Positions 56,046 through 64,000 of a DNA stretch of 64,000 nucleotides are shown here, piece after piece. Both the position numbers and the translations under genes were made by a program. Position 1 is the stretch's first letter, and each line of letters opens with the position of its first letter. This stretch comes from Psychrobacter sp. 4Dc (GTDB lineage Bacteria; Pseudomonadota; Gammaproteobacteria; Pseudomonadales; Moraxellaceae), in assembly GCF_002836715.1 (NCBI RefSeq), contig NZ_PJAT01000112.1, positions 1-64,000 on the forward strand, in the 5' to 3' direction. A model generated the notes under the pieces. The model did no database searches. It was not told the DNA's origin and saw only the letters and a list, made by a program, of their open reading frames with translations.

Positions 56046-56215
56046 GGGTGTGTCCTCATTTCAAAAATGGAGATAAAAATGAGATAAATTACCGTCAAAC
56101 GAGAAAAATAGCGTAGATAATATCGAGATACTAGCAAGCGATTTGACGCTGTTTGGCAAAATTTAGCCATTTTTAATCCGTTTAGATAACTGTCGTTTGA
56201 ATTGAGGACATGCCC
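56046..56215. mobile_element. 170-bp inverted-repeat element (MITE or IS remnant)
   Basis: The ends are 20-bp inverted repeats with 17 matches: the left begins GGGTGTGTCCTCA and the right, inverted, begins GGGCATGTCCTCA. Both ends are flanked by TA (56044-56045 and 56216-56217), consistent with a TA target duplication as made by IS5/IS630-type transposases. An inner 8-bp repeat TCAAACGA / TCGTTTGA lies near the ends. No transposase is encoded. The family is inferred from the end pattern only. Confidence 0.75.
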
Positions 56216-56643
56216 TAGACGCTGACTCGTATCGCTAAATAAAATAGCATTAGACAACATGCCATTGATAATACCCAGAGGATAGAGCGGAACATTGCCA
56301 AATTAGTAATATACGCCACACAAAAACCAATTCGTATCATCACATACAGCCAAGCCAATACGTTGATAATCGACTGCGGTACAAAGAGTAGCATAGCAAC
56401 TATCACTGCCGCCAAAAACACTGGCAAGGTTTCATAGCTGTTTTGTTGTGCTGCATTAGCACGTGCTGCCATGCCTGTCACATTTTGAAAAAATTCGCGA
56501 GGATGTGCATTATTTCTGATTCTAAAGCCACCAGATACTTTCGCAACGATTGACACCGCCCATGGCAATAGACTTGCTACCACCATGGCCAAAATGGCAG
56601 ACGCCACTTTGTCAGTTACCAACTCAAAAAATGCACTTATCAT
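56215..56643 (-). CDS. MAPEG family membrane protein
   Basis: 142 residues with four predicted helices (about 12-35, 68-90, 92-112 and 118-140). The central RIRNNAHPREFFQNVTGMAARANAAQQNSYETLP region (about 41-75) carries the MAPEG signature with RANAAQQNSYE. Family members are membrane glutathione transferases or related proteins, and this small bacterial type has no proven activity. It follows the OsmC gene by 11 bp in an apparent operon. Its TAG stop is formed at the junction with the adjacent inverted-repeat element, so the native C-terminus may have been altered. Confidence 0.82.
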   Translation of the reverse strand: MISAFFELVTDKVASAILAMVVASLLPWAVSIVAKVSGGFRIRNNAHPREFFQNVTGMAARANAAQQNSYETLPVFLAAVIVAMLLFVPQSIINVLAWLYVMIRIGFCVAYITNLAMFRSILWVLSMACCLMLFYLAIRVSV

Positions 56644-56654
56644 TATATAAGTCC

Positions 56655-57068
56655 CTAGCCTGCAATCACTTCAAAGTCATGGGTGATATTGACCCCACCT
56701 GCTACTAACATACGGCTGGCAGAGCAGTATTTTTCTGCTGATAACTGGATGGCTTTTTCGACTTGTTTTTCTTTGACATCTTGACCAGTGACAACGAAAT
56801 GCATATGAATATCAGTATAGACCGCTGGTATAGTTTCAGCGCGCTGGGCGGTTAGCTCACAACGTACATCCGTCACTGCTTGGCGTGATTTTTGTAAAAT
56901 CTCTACGACATCATAACTGGCGCAACCACCTAGTCCTAGCAAAATCAGCTCCATTGGGCTTGAGCCTTTTTCTTTATCAGCATCGATTTGTACATTATGT
57001 CCTGATGGTGACACACCCATAAAGGCTTTATTCTCTTGCCATATGACGCTTGCTTTTGATTCTGACAT
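56655..57068 (-). CDS. OsmC family protein (YhfA-like)
   Basis: 137-residue OsmC-fold protein. The two redox Cys of the family are C49 (LGGCASYDV) and C115 (EKYCSASRML), fitting peroxiredoxin-like OsmC/Ohr chemistry. SSPMELILLGLGGC and the wider pattern match the YhfA-type branch, whose role is unclear. It is the first gene of a two-gene unit with the MAPEG protein, both possibly linked to oxidative or electrophile stress (inference). Confidence 0.88.
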   Translation of the reverse strand: MSESKASVIWQENKAFMGVSPSGHNVQIDADKEKGSSPMELILLGLGGCASYDVVEILQKSRQAVTDVRCELTAQRAETIPAVYTDIHMHFVVTGQDVKEKQVEKAIQLSAEKYCSASRMLVAGGVNITHDFEVIAG

Positions 57069-57543
57069 TGTAGATGTTCCTTATTTTAAATGGCGTATTG
57101 CCTATTATTATTGTGTGAATGATATATTGCCCAGCTAGTGTAGCATAAGCCAAAGCAAGATTTTATAGGCTCATTGTTTTGCTGTTAGCTCGCCAGTGAA
57201 CTCTGTACTTTTACCACTTTATACATATCGGAATATTGAAGTTCGATAGCTTACTAAATAATCGTATGTCCATACGTCTATTACTACTCTTCAACTCTTG
57301 CCTAAAAATTCCTCATAAAAAACTACAAAAGTTTGCTCTTAAATAGTGGATTTTAAAAGGTAAAACTCGTGAAACATTTTATAGCAAAATACTGTTACAC
57401 ATTTTGCTTGTTTCTTGGTTTAATAACGGTAATGAATCTTGTTTTGAGCGAATACCGATAACAATCACCTTATAATAATTACGATTGCTGTCACGGTTTC
57501 AAGTCAAAACAAGCTATTTTTAAACAAATTAAAAGGTTTAGTC
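57069..57543. other. Divergent intergenic region, osmC-like / rppH
   Basis: 475 bp, AT-rich, with no ORF. A TATAAT at about 57471 may be the rppH -10 box. No clear -35 at normal spacing, hairpin or RNA gene was recognised. Confidence 0.35.
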
Positions 57544-58062
57544 ATGATAGATGCAGACGGCTTTCGCGCCAACGTCGGCATCATCTTGGCAAATACACAA
57601 GGGCAGGTTCTGTGGGCAAAACGTATTGGTCACAACGCTTGGCAATTTCCGCAGGGTGGTATCGACCGCGGGGAGACGCCGATGGATGCAATGTATCGCG
57701 AGCTCTGGGAAGAGGTCGGCTTACATCCGCGTCACGTAGACTTATTGGCAGTCACGCAAGACTGGTTGCGCTATCGTTTGCCAAAACGTTATGTACGTCA
57801 TGGTCAGCATCCCTTATGTATTGGGCAAAAACAAAAATGGTTTTTGCTACGCTTAGATGAGCCAAATACTCAACATATCCGCTTTGATGAAGGGAAACCT
57901 GAATTTGACCATTGGCAATGGGTCAGCTACTGGTATCCACTCGGACAAGTGATTCACTTTAAACGAGGCGTTTATCGTCGTGCCTTGCAAGAATTGGTAC
58001 GCGAACTCCCCCTAAAACAAGAGCTGATCATTCCTGAGCAAAATAATCACTTGCTGATGTAA
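57544..58062 (+). CDS. rppH: RNA pyrophosphohydrolase
   Basis: A 172-residue Nudix enzyme that removes pyrophosphate from 5'-triphosphate mRNA and so triggers RNase E decay. The start [17 protein letters not shown] is typical of RppH. The Nudix box spans residues 38-60 with the pattern G-x5-E-x7-REL-x-EE-x-G (E44, R52, E53, E56, E57). The downstream [10 protein letters not shown] and [14 protein letters not shown] segments also match. No ptsP gene follows. A terminator lies downstream. Confidence 0.96.
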   Translation: MIDADGFRANVGIILANTQGQVLWAKRIGHNAWQFPQGGIDRGETPMDAMYRELWEEVGLHPRHVDLLAVTQDWLRYRLPKRYVRHGQHPLCIGQKQKWFLLRLDEPNTQHIRFDEGKPEFDHWQWVSYWYPLGQVIHFKRGVYRRALQELVRELPLKQELIIPEQNNHLLM

Positions 58063-58086
58063 TGAGTCACTTAATAGTACGATGCA

Positions 58087-58140
58087 AAACACCCACGATA
58101 GTAGCTAGAATGTTAGCAATTACCGTGGGTGTTTTTTTAT
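58087..58140. terminator. Bidirectional terminator after rppH
   Basis: The outer stem AAAACACCCACG / CGTGGGTGTTTT (58087-58098 and 58124-58135) is long and perfect, with a loop of about 25 nt that can form a smaller inner hairpin and a T-run after it. It lies between convergent genes. Confidence 0.85.
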
Positions 58141-58159
58141 AATCTACTAACAGTCATTG

Positions 58160-58993
58160 TTAGTGACTATGATTATGATTGTCAAACTCTCGGCTAATAA
58201 TATTCGCCGTGTAGTTTGCTCCCGTATCTCTCTCTGTGCGTAACGTTAAGATGCTTTGAGTGCGGGTACCATAAGTAGGTTTGCTAGTTTCAGTATCGCC
58301 AAAAGCGACGGGTTCAATATAAACAGACGATAACATCTGCTCTACTTCAAATGCCACGCCAGTAACAGGCAGTTTGTCTTCTGGTGCTTTGGTACTATCT
58401 GACAAGACATTGAAAGCCGCCTCTTGCCAGTACGCAGGTGAGCTATCCTCTGCAATCAATGGCAGCACTTCTTGACGTAGTCGCCCGCGCAACCACTCTG
58501 TCTTAAACCAGCTGCCCTCTGGTTGTCCATTAGAGATAACATACAGACCTGAGTATAATGGCGTGGGTGCATGGCCACGATTATTAACGATCACAGCTTG
58601 CGCAGCGTCACCAATGATCAGGTTAAAGCCCGCATAATCTTGCAAATCAATCTGCCGTGCAAAATCCATTGGACTTAGAGTTCCTATCAAGAATTCGGTG
58701 ACCAGCGCGCCCCGCGAGCGCTCATCACTGCTTGCTTGCACCCCATCACGAAAGTTCAACACCGCAGCCCAGCGCCCATTCTGTTCATAATACTCTGCAC
58801 TCTGCGCTGGTGACGCGTTCTGATGAATGCCTAACCACGTGCCACCGCTTTGTTTATCACGACCAGCATAAATAGGTTGGTCAGACCACTGGTGGAGCGG
58901 CTCAGTTGGGCGCTGCAAAAACTCATCACGATTAGACAGTAGTACCAGCGGTAACTCATCAAATAATTGCCAAGCAATAGCGACAATACACAT
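58160..58993 (-). CDS. NRDE / TANGO2 family protein
   Basis: 277 residues with the diagnostic start MCIVAIAW and LLSNRDEFLQRPT (the NRDE motif at about 22-25). WLGIHQNASPAQS and ALVTEFLIG also fit the family. Cys2 at the N-terminus could be the nucleophile of an Ntn-hydrolase-like fold. TANGO2 proteins are linked to haem or lipid handling in eukaryotes; the bacterial role is unknown. It is the gene before (in transcription, downstream of) the DUF4139 gene, with 108 bp between. Confidence 0.85.
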   Translation of the reverse strand: MCIVAIAWQLFDELPLVLLSNRDEFLQRPTEPLHQWSDQPIYAGRDKQSGGTWLGIHQNASPAQSAEYYEQNGRWAAVLNFRDGVQASSDERSRGALVTEFLIGTLSPMDFARQIDLQDYAGFNLIIGDAAQAVIVNNRGHAPTPLYSGLYVISNGQPEGSWFKTEWLRGRLRQEVLPLIAEDSSPAYWQEAAFNVLSDSTKAPEDKLPVTGVAFEVEQMLSSVYIEPVAFGDTETSKPTYGTRTQSILTLRTERDTGANYTANIISREFDNHNHSH

Positions 58994-59101
58994 AGCTTTC
59001 CTTTTATAATAATTTTCGTTATGCGAGTAATTCTTAATAGAGGCAAAGATATTATTTCAGACTTTACCTATTAATAAGGTAGCACTTACAGGCAGTACTT
59101 A

Positions 59102-60754
59102 TTAATTGCCAGTTAGCAATTTATTGGCAGGATAACTAATTTGGGAGGTTGAACGTATTACTTGTGATTGTTTACTTGGTAAGTTAAATTCCCACGCCAC
59201 CATACCTTGATTATCATTCCAATCTCGCTCAGTCACAGGCGGCGTATGCGTCACCGCAACCTTTAAACTATCGTCACGACTGATAGGTTCACTGCCCAGT
59301 ACTTGTAAGCGTACGCTACGATTGTGCTGATTGGTAAACTGATAGGCTTTGGTGGTCGTCAGTGTTTGCGTACGGTTTAGCACGCCTTTCTCACCTTGCT
59401 TATCTTCATTGGTCAGCTCTTTTACGAGCATATTTGAGTCACGACCAAATCCAATCCCCTGCTCTTTTAGCACTTGATAATTATAACGCGACTGACCTAC
59501 ATAGTTGTCATCACGGTACAACTGTAGCGAACCGTCGACCCAATCCGGCGTCAAAAACGGCGCTGACGCATACCAGTAGGCAGCAGTCTCAACACTTGGC
59601 GTACTGCGAATCCAGAGCTTACTATTACCTGCCTGCTCCCCAATCACTGTTCGTACGCGTCTCCCGTCACTCGGAATACTGACCAACTGCGGTAAACGAT
59701 ACTCGATAATGCCATTTTTATTTTGGCTACTGACCGTGAAATTCGGTAGCGGTGCCATAGCTGCCCCTGCTCCTTTATTATAAGCAGGCTCTTCCATCAT
59801 AACAGGGGACGCATCCATCATAGGTAGCTCGCGTCTTACTCGGGCATCTTCGCTCTCTTCATACAATGATAGGCGCTGCACATATGGCAGTTGCCCCGTC
59901 GTACTTTGATTGGGGTTCACGGTGCTGAGTGTCAGTGGTACGTTTGTCCAGTTCTCGCCAGTTTGCTGAGCAATAATCGCAGAGGCTGTGATACTCAATT
60001 GATCACTATTTGTGTTTAGACGAGCTTGATACGCAGGTTCCCAACCTGCACCTTGCACTTGATAATGCAACTTAATACTACTTGGCGAGCGACTTGCTGT
60101 ACGTACACTTACCTGTGTCACCTTGTTAAAGGTCGATGTCGCGCTGCCTGCCATCAGTTGATTCAGTGCGTCTTGGGCACGCGCTTGTCGGTGTTGAATC
60201 TCTAAAATTCTTTGGTTAATACTGGTCGCTTGAGTTTCTATATCGCGGGCATTATTGGCAATCGTACTATCCGTATTGACTTGCGTGGCTTTGGTCAGAT
60301 TTTTCAAATAGGCCTTTGCTAATCGTGCTGCTTCTAATTCAGCATTGATATTGGCTAGGGTATTTTGCTGCGTCTGTACCTTAGCGTCACCTTGATATTG
60401 GCATTGGGCTGCCTGTTCACCTGTCAGCTCTTCGATACTGACTTCCCCAACGTTGACATTATCCATCGTTTGTACGCTTAGACTTTCTTTATCCATATAA
60501 GGTGACAGGCACGAAAACACTACCGTTTGCTCACCGCTACCTGTGACTGGTAATGCGCGCGTCACGCTTGCCAGCCCTTGATAAATAGTCACTTGCTCGA
60601 CACTACTGGTGGCTGCCTTTGCCGAAGACAATCCCAAAATAGCACTACTACCAAGTACAAATGGCAAGATAGTAAATCTAGTCATTTGGTTAAGCGGCGG
60701 CAATACGCTGCCATGGCCTGTTGAGACAGATGACTCTGTTAATTGTGCGTTCAT
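59102..60754 (-). CDS. DUF4139 (MuiA-like) exported protein
   Basis: 550 residues. The middle part carries the DUF4140/DUF4139 arrangement: VEQVTIYQGLASVTRALPV at the start of the mature region, a coiled coil (about 128-190), then SIKLHYQVQGAGWEPAYQARL and GENWTNVPLTLST. Proteins of this family are called mucoidy-inhibitor A-like; the function is unknown. A signal-like segment (TRFTILPFVLGSSAILGLSSAKA) begins at residue 25. The ATG at 60754 has AAGGA 7 nt upstream, so the protein seems to carry 23 polar residues before the signal. An internal ATG at 60685 would give a normal signal peptide but has no visible ribosome-binding site. Confidence 0.82.
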   Translation of the reverse strand: MNAQLTESSVSTGHGSVLPPLNQMTRFTILPFVLGSSAILGLSSAKAATSSVEQVTIYQGLASVTRALPVTGSGEQTVVFSCLSPYMDKESLSVQTMDNVNVGEVSIEELTGEQAAQCQYQGDAKVQTQQNTLANINAELEAARLAKAYLKNLTKATQVNTDSTIANNARDIETQATSINQRILEIQHRQARAQDALNQLMAGSATSTFNKVTQVSVRTASRSPSSIKLHYQVQGAGWEPAYQARLNTNSDQLSITASAIIAQQTGENWTNVPLTLSTVNPNQSTTGQLPYVQRLSLYEESEDARVRRELPMMDASPVMMEEPAYNKGAGAAMAPLPNFTVSSQNKNGIIEYRLPQLVSIPSDGRRVRTVIGEQAGNSKLWIRSTPSVETAAYWYASAPFLTPDWVDGSLQLYRDDNYVGQSRYNYQVLKEQGIGFGRDSNMLVKELTNEDKQGEKGVLNRTQTLTTTKAYQFTNQHNRSVRLQVLGSEPISRDDSLKVAVTHTPPVTERDWNDNQGMVAWEFNLPSKQSQVIRSTSQISYPANKLLTGN

Positions 60755-60965
60755 ACATCATTCCTTAGCAGTAAAATCCCTCATGGCAGTCACGCATTGG
60801 CTCAACGCGCAAAATAGCAACTATCTTAGAGATATTACCGTAGCCGTTTTACAGGTCTTTGGCAATAAATGCTTTTGGCAGACTGCACTTTTAGCAATAA
60901 GCACTTTTAACGATAAATCTCTTCATATGATAGCTATTCAATTTTTAAAATTTGTTTTTTAATAC

Positions 60966-61002
60966 TGCACCATTTTTTTGTTCATCTCCCCTTTATGGTG
61001 CA
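60966..61002. promoter_or_regulatory. NtrC-like inverted half-sites
   Basis: TGCACCA (60966-60972) and TGGTGCA (60996-61002) are exact inverted repeats, extending to 9 bp (CTGCACCAT / ATGGTGCAG), with their centres 30 bp apart. They equal the half-sites of the enterobacterial NtrC consensus, but there the halves are 3 bp apart, not 23. Enhancer use is inference. Confidence 0.4.
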
Positions 61003-61092
61003 GTTTATTAACCTTCCTGCACTAAATTAATGAATATATTAAACAATACTTAATTATTGCTCAATTATTACACGATTATTGGCTTTTTCTAC

Positions 61093-61109
61093 TTGGCACG
61101 GAACTTGAA
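61093..61109 (+). promoter_or_regulatory. Sigma-54-type promoter of urtA
   Basis: TTGGCACG-GAAC-TTGAA matches the RpoN consensus TTGGCACG-N4-TTGCA at all but one position. The -24 GG is followed by 10 nt before the -12 element (GA in place of GC). It lies about 58 bp upstream of the urtA start. This fits nitrogen-limitation control of urea uptake. Confidence 0.6.
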
Positions 61110-61167
61110 CTCTTAATAAGTGTTCAGGAGCCATATTTTATCTTTTGTGTTTATTTAGGAGATGTCC

Positions 61168-62532
61168 ATGTTTTCGTTACCAACTTTAGCCAATACTCAA
61201 GTAGTAGCCCCTCAATCACACGGAAAAATCAAATCGCGTTTATCGTTACTAGCGGTAGCTGTCGTTGGCAGCTTAAGCCTTATTGGATGTCAAAAACCTG
61301 CCGAAACTACGGCATCGACAGAGACAACCGCTGAAACGAGTACAGAAACGAGTACAGAAACAACCACTGAGCCTGCTGCTGATGGCGACACCATTAAAGT
61401 CGGCATATTACATTCGTTGTCTGGCACCATGGCCATCTCTGAAACCTCTCTAAAAGACACCGCGTTGATGACGATTGATGAAATCAATGCCAATGGCGGC
61501 GTGCTAGGCAAGCAACTCGAACCAGTCGTCGTTGACCCTGCTTCTGATTGGCCATTATTCGCTGAAAAAGCCCGCCAGCTAATTACTCAAGATCAAGTGG
61601 ATGTCATATTTGGTGGCTGGACCTCAGTATCACGCAAATCCGTGTTGCCTGTAGTTGAAGAGTTAAACGGATTGATGTTCTATCCAGTGCAGTACGAAGG
61701 ACAAGAGCAATCAGAAAATATCTTTTACACTGGTGCGGCACCAAACCAGCAAGCCATTCCAGCGGTCGAGTATTTGATGAGCGAAGAAGGCGGCGGTGCA
61801 GAGCGCTTTGTATTGTTAGGTACTGATTACGTTTATCCACGCACCACCAACCAGATTTTAAAGGCATTTTTGAAATCAAAAGGCGTGGCTGATGCAGACA
61901 TCATGGAAGAGTACACGCCATTTGGTTTTAGCAACTACCAAACCATCGTATCTAACGTTAAAAAGTTCTCAACGGGCAAAAAGACCGCGGTTATCTCGAC
62001 CATCAATGGCGATTCAAACGTTCCGTTCTATCGTGAACTAGCGAACCAAGGTATCAAAGCGTCAGACATTCCAGTCATGGCATTCTCTGTCGGTGAAGAA
62101 GAGCTACGCGGTATCGATACCAGTCTGCTACAAGGGCATTTGGCGGCGTGGAACTACTTTATGTCGATCAAAAACCCAACCAACAGTGCCTTCACCAAAC
62201 GCTATAAGCAGTATGCATTGGACCAAAAACTACCGAATGCTGAAAAAGTCGTGACCAATGATCCAATGGAAGCGACTTATGTCGGTATCAACATGTGGAA
62301 GCAAGCTGTCGAAAAAGCCGGTACGACTGATGTCGATAAAGTACGTATTAGCATGGCGGGACAAACGTTCGACGCACCTTCTGGCTACACGCTAAAAATG
62401 GATGAAGAAAACCATCACCTATGGAAGCCTGTCATGATTGGTCAAATTCGTGCCGACGGACAGTTTGATACGATTTTCAAAACGCCAGAAGTTATCCAAG
62501 CGCAGCCTTGGAGCGAGTACATTCCTAAATAA
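61168..62532 (+). CDS. urtA: Urea ABC transporter substrate-binding lipoprotein
   Basis: About 454 residues from the ATG at 61168, chosen because AGGAG lies 7 nt before it; the ATG two codons upstream is directly abutted by that site. A long N-terminal region ends in a lipobox (LSLIGC, Cys41), then a Thr/Glu/Ser linker (about 45-75). The type I periplasmic binding domain starts at IKVGILHSLSGTMAISE. FYPVQYEGQEQSENIFYTGAAPNQQ and NDPMEATYVGINMWKQAVEKA are UrtA/amide-binding features. It captures urea for the UrtBCDE importer, and urtB follows. Confidence 0.93.
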   Translation: MFSLPTLANTQVVAPQSHGKIKSRLSLLAVAVVGSLSLIGCQKPAETTASTETTAETSTETSTETTTEPAADGDTIKVGILHSLSGTMAISETSLKDTALMTIDEINANGGVLGKQLEPVVVDPASDWPLFAEKARQLITQDQVDVIFGGWTSVSRKSVLPVVEELNGLMFYPVQYEGQEQSENIFYTGAAPNQQAIPAVEYLMSEEGGGAERFVLLGTDYVYPRTTNQILKAFLKSKGVADADIMEEYTPFGFSNYQTIVSNVKKFSTGKKTAVISTINGDSNVPFYRELANQGIKASDIPVMAFSVGEEELRGIDTSLLQGHLAAWNYFMSIKNPTNSAFTKRYKQYALDQKLPNAEKVVTNDPMEATYVGINMWKQAVEKAGTTDVDKVRISMAGQTFDAPSGYTLKMDEENHHLWKPVMIGQIRADGQFDTIFKTPEVIQAQPWSEYIPK

Positions 62533-62760
62533 GCTGCCCTAAAAATAAAATGATACTGAAAAGCACGTGGATAGTAATTGAATAGTAGGCGGATGGATAA
62601 ATGACACTAATAACAATCCTAACGCCTACTTTTCACATTTATTTTCAACACTTATTCTCAACTTTTAAATAACACCAAACCTTATCAACTCTTCTATCGC
62701 TTAATCCGTTAAGTAGTAGTGGCTAAGGGTTTGTTGTCTGTGAAAAACAGGGAGCCGCAC

Positions 62761-64000
62761 ATGCAGCACCATACTTTACGCCCGTTTGTAGGGCAAACAT
62801 CGTCTAAAAATGGTAATAACCCACAAGCATCAGTCAGTGAAGTCATGCAGCAGGCGGCTCGTTTTTCAATTTATGTGCCTCTGCGGTTACTTGCATTGAT
62901 AGCATTATGCATAACAACTTTCACCACCACAGCGTATGCGGATCATGATGGTCAGGTACATGACCACGATACGAATACCGTTCATAGTGAGCAATCACTG
63001 GTCACGACTGCGAACGTATCTACTTCTACTCAAGCCAGCACCTCAAATATTTCAACAGCAACTACAAGCTCAGGTGATGCCATTCAACAATTCGTGGCCG
63101 GCGATTTTAGTAAGCGCCAAGCCATGCTAAGTGATTGGCCAGGATCCGTTGAGAGTTTAGATAGTTTGGTTGAATTTATTGCCAATGATGAGCTATATCA
63201 AGGCAACGGTGGGCAAACGTATTTATTGAATAAAGAAGATCAGCTGTTTACTTATCCTGATAAAAAAGAGACTGACGATTGGCCAAGTGATTTATCACAA
63301 ATCACCCTGACTAATGCCCTTCGCTCAGCGCTTATCTTTGGACAGGCTAAGGTAAAGCTGGCTTCTGACAAGCCCGCACAGCGCCTGCAAGCTGTAGAGA
63401 TTTTGGCTGACAATATTGACCAAGTAGATCCAGCCATTATTACGACAGCAGCGGCAAATGAAGACAGCGCTAAAGTTCAAAAAGCACTAACCGCACTACA
63501 AGCTCGTATTGATTTCAAAAACGGTGACCTACCCACTCAAATCGCAGCCGTAAAGCTACTTGCTGATAGTGATAACCCACAAGTTTTGGTCGATATTGAA
63601 TCTGCCTTCGCTGCGGATAACTTAGATGCCTCGCTTAAAGCTGCACTTATCGATGCTGAATCTAGCGTGTCACGCCGTATCGAAATCAGCACATGGACCG
63701 GCCATATCTTCACCGGTATGAGTACCGCCAGTATTTTACTGCTCGCCGCACTTGGTCTCGCCATTACCTTTGGCTTGCTTGGCGTAATTAATATGGCGCA
63801 CGGTGAGCTGATTATGATCGGGGCTTATACCACTTATATGGTACAAAACTTCTTTCAAGCTTATATGCCAGATATGGCAGGTTGGTATTTGCTTGCCGCT
63901 ATTCCAGCCGCTTTTTTAGTCAGCGCTGTCATCGGTATGATTATTGAACGCATTGTGATTCGCCCACTATATGGTCGTGAGCTAGAGACTTTACTAGCGA
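62761..64000 (+). CDS. urtB: Urea ABC transporter permease UrtB, cut by window edge
   Basis: The frame is open from the ATG at 62761 (GGGAG 6-8 nt upstream) to the end of the window, 413 codons without stop. A 30-residue polar start precedes a signal-type helix (about 42-59, LRLLALIALCITTFTTT) ending in ...AYA, then a His/Asp-rich and Ser/Thr linker. A periplasmic domain of about 200 residues follows, then the branched-chain-type permease: GLLGVINMAHGELIMIGAYTTYM (about 338-360) and IIERIVIRPLYGRELETLLA. Full UrtB proteins are usually above 500 residues, so the last helices lie outside. It is 228 bp after urtA with no terminator between them. Confidence 0.9.
   Translation, partial: MQHHTLRPFVGQTSSKNGNNPQASVSEVMQQAARFSIYVPLRLLALIALCITTFTTTAYADHDGQVHDHDTNTVHSEQSLVTTANVSTSTQASTSNISTATTSSGDAIQQFVAGDFSKRQAMLSDWPGSVESLDSLVEFIANDELYQGNGGQTYLLNKEDQLFTYPDKKETDDWPSDLSQITLTNALRSALIFGQAKVKLASDKPAQRLQAVEILADNIDQVDPAIITTAAANEDSAKVQKALTALQARIDFKNGDLPTQIAAVKLLADSDNPQVLVDIESAFAADNLDASLKAALIDAESSVSRRIEISTWTGHIFTGMSTASILLLAALGLAITFGLLGVINMAHGELIMIGAYTTYMVQNFFQAYMPDMAGWYLLAAIPAAFLVSAVIGMIIERIVIRPLYGRELETLLA

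Larger units (their letters stand above)
60755..61167. other. Divergent control region ahead of the urea transporter
   Basis: It contains the sigma-54-like promoter (61093-61109), two NtrC-like half-sites about 130 bp upstream of the expected start (60966-61002), and the upstream region of the DUF4139 gene. No ORF is convincing. A forward frame to 60962 is a shadow. Confidence 0.55.

Noticed and set aside
60609-60962. A 117-codon plus-strand frame upstream of urtA
   Set aside because: It starts inside the DUF4139 gene in antisense and has no start signal. Its tail runs through intergenic DNA with no conserved features.

Overview
The window is chromosomal DNA from a gammaproteobacterium, most likely a Psychrobacter species or close Moraxellaceae relative. 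This is inferred from the moderately AT-rich composition, the housekeeping gene set and its order (trxA-rho, rpmI-rplT...pheS-pheT...ihfA, hisIE-tatABC), and from recalled family resemblance. No database search was possible. Almost all of it is dense core genome on both strands, with intrinsic terminators between most transcription units and very little mobile DNA.

Layout. 1-440: no gene, but two strong leftward sigma-70 promoters in tandem that look like an rRNA or stable-RNA operon promoter region running out of the window. 440-4900: a UDG-fold protein, upp, a YdfG-like dehydrogenase, an unrecognised protein with a possible ADP-ribosyltransferase-like C-terminus, and an alpha/beta hydrolase. 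4989-7081: a small accessory island holding DUF1653, a DUF4411 PIN-like gene broken by a 132-bp inverted-repeat element, its HTH-ImmA/IrrE partner gene, and a perfect palindrome upstream that looks like the island's operator. 7117-16241: tyrS, anmK, fabF, a coiled-coil protein, an aminopeptidase P and a POT peptide transporter. 16560-26534: envelope functions (an acidic anchored protein, lnt, corC, a DUF4105 protein, a YcgN-type Cys-cluster protein, a dienelactone hydrolase and a very large DUF2339 membrane protein). 26660-31529: rbgA/ylqF, a solitary AT-rich KAP P-loop NTPase, mutY and tesB. 31890-38609: rapA, a D-2-hydroxyacid dehydrogenase, a flavin monooxygenase and an RluA-family pseudouridine synthase. 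39091-44288: trxA, rho, two small lipoproteins, a YpfJ-type metallopeptidase and ihfA. 44504-49164: pheT, pheS, rplT and rpmI, with no infC next to rpmI. 49600-55997: a thioesterase, hisIE, tatABC, an FBH1-like UvrD helicase and a Dus enzyme. 56046-60754: a 170-bp inverted-repeat element whose junction supplies the stop codon of a MAPEG gene, then an OsmC protein, rppH, a NRDE/TANGO2 protein and a DUF4139 protein. 61093-64000: the start of a urea ABC transporter operon (urtA, urtB cut by the window edge), preceded by a sigma-54-like promoter and two NtrC-like half-sites.

The genes mostly run basic processes: translation (tyrS, pheST, L20/L35, rbgA, dus, rluA family), transcription (rho, rapA), envelope biogenesis and export (lnt, corC, tat) and nucleotide or nitrogen salvage (upp, urt). 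The most distinctive items are the element-disrupted DUF4411/ImmA pair with its palindrome, the ART-like protein, the two miniature inverted-repeat elements, the solitary KAP NTPase and the nitrogen-type control region at urtA. No CRISPR array, prophage, transposase gene or tRNA gene was seen.
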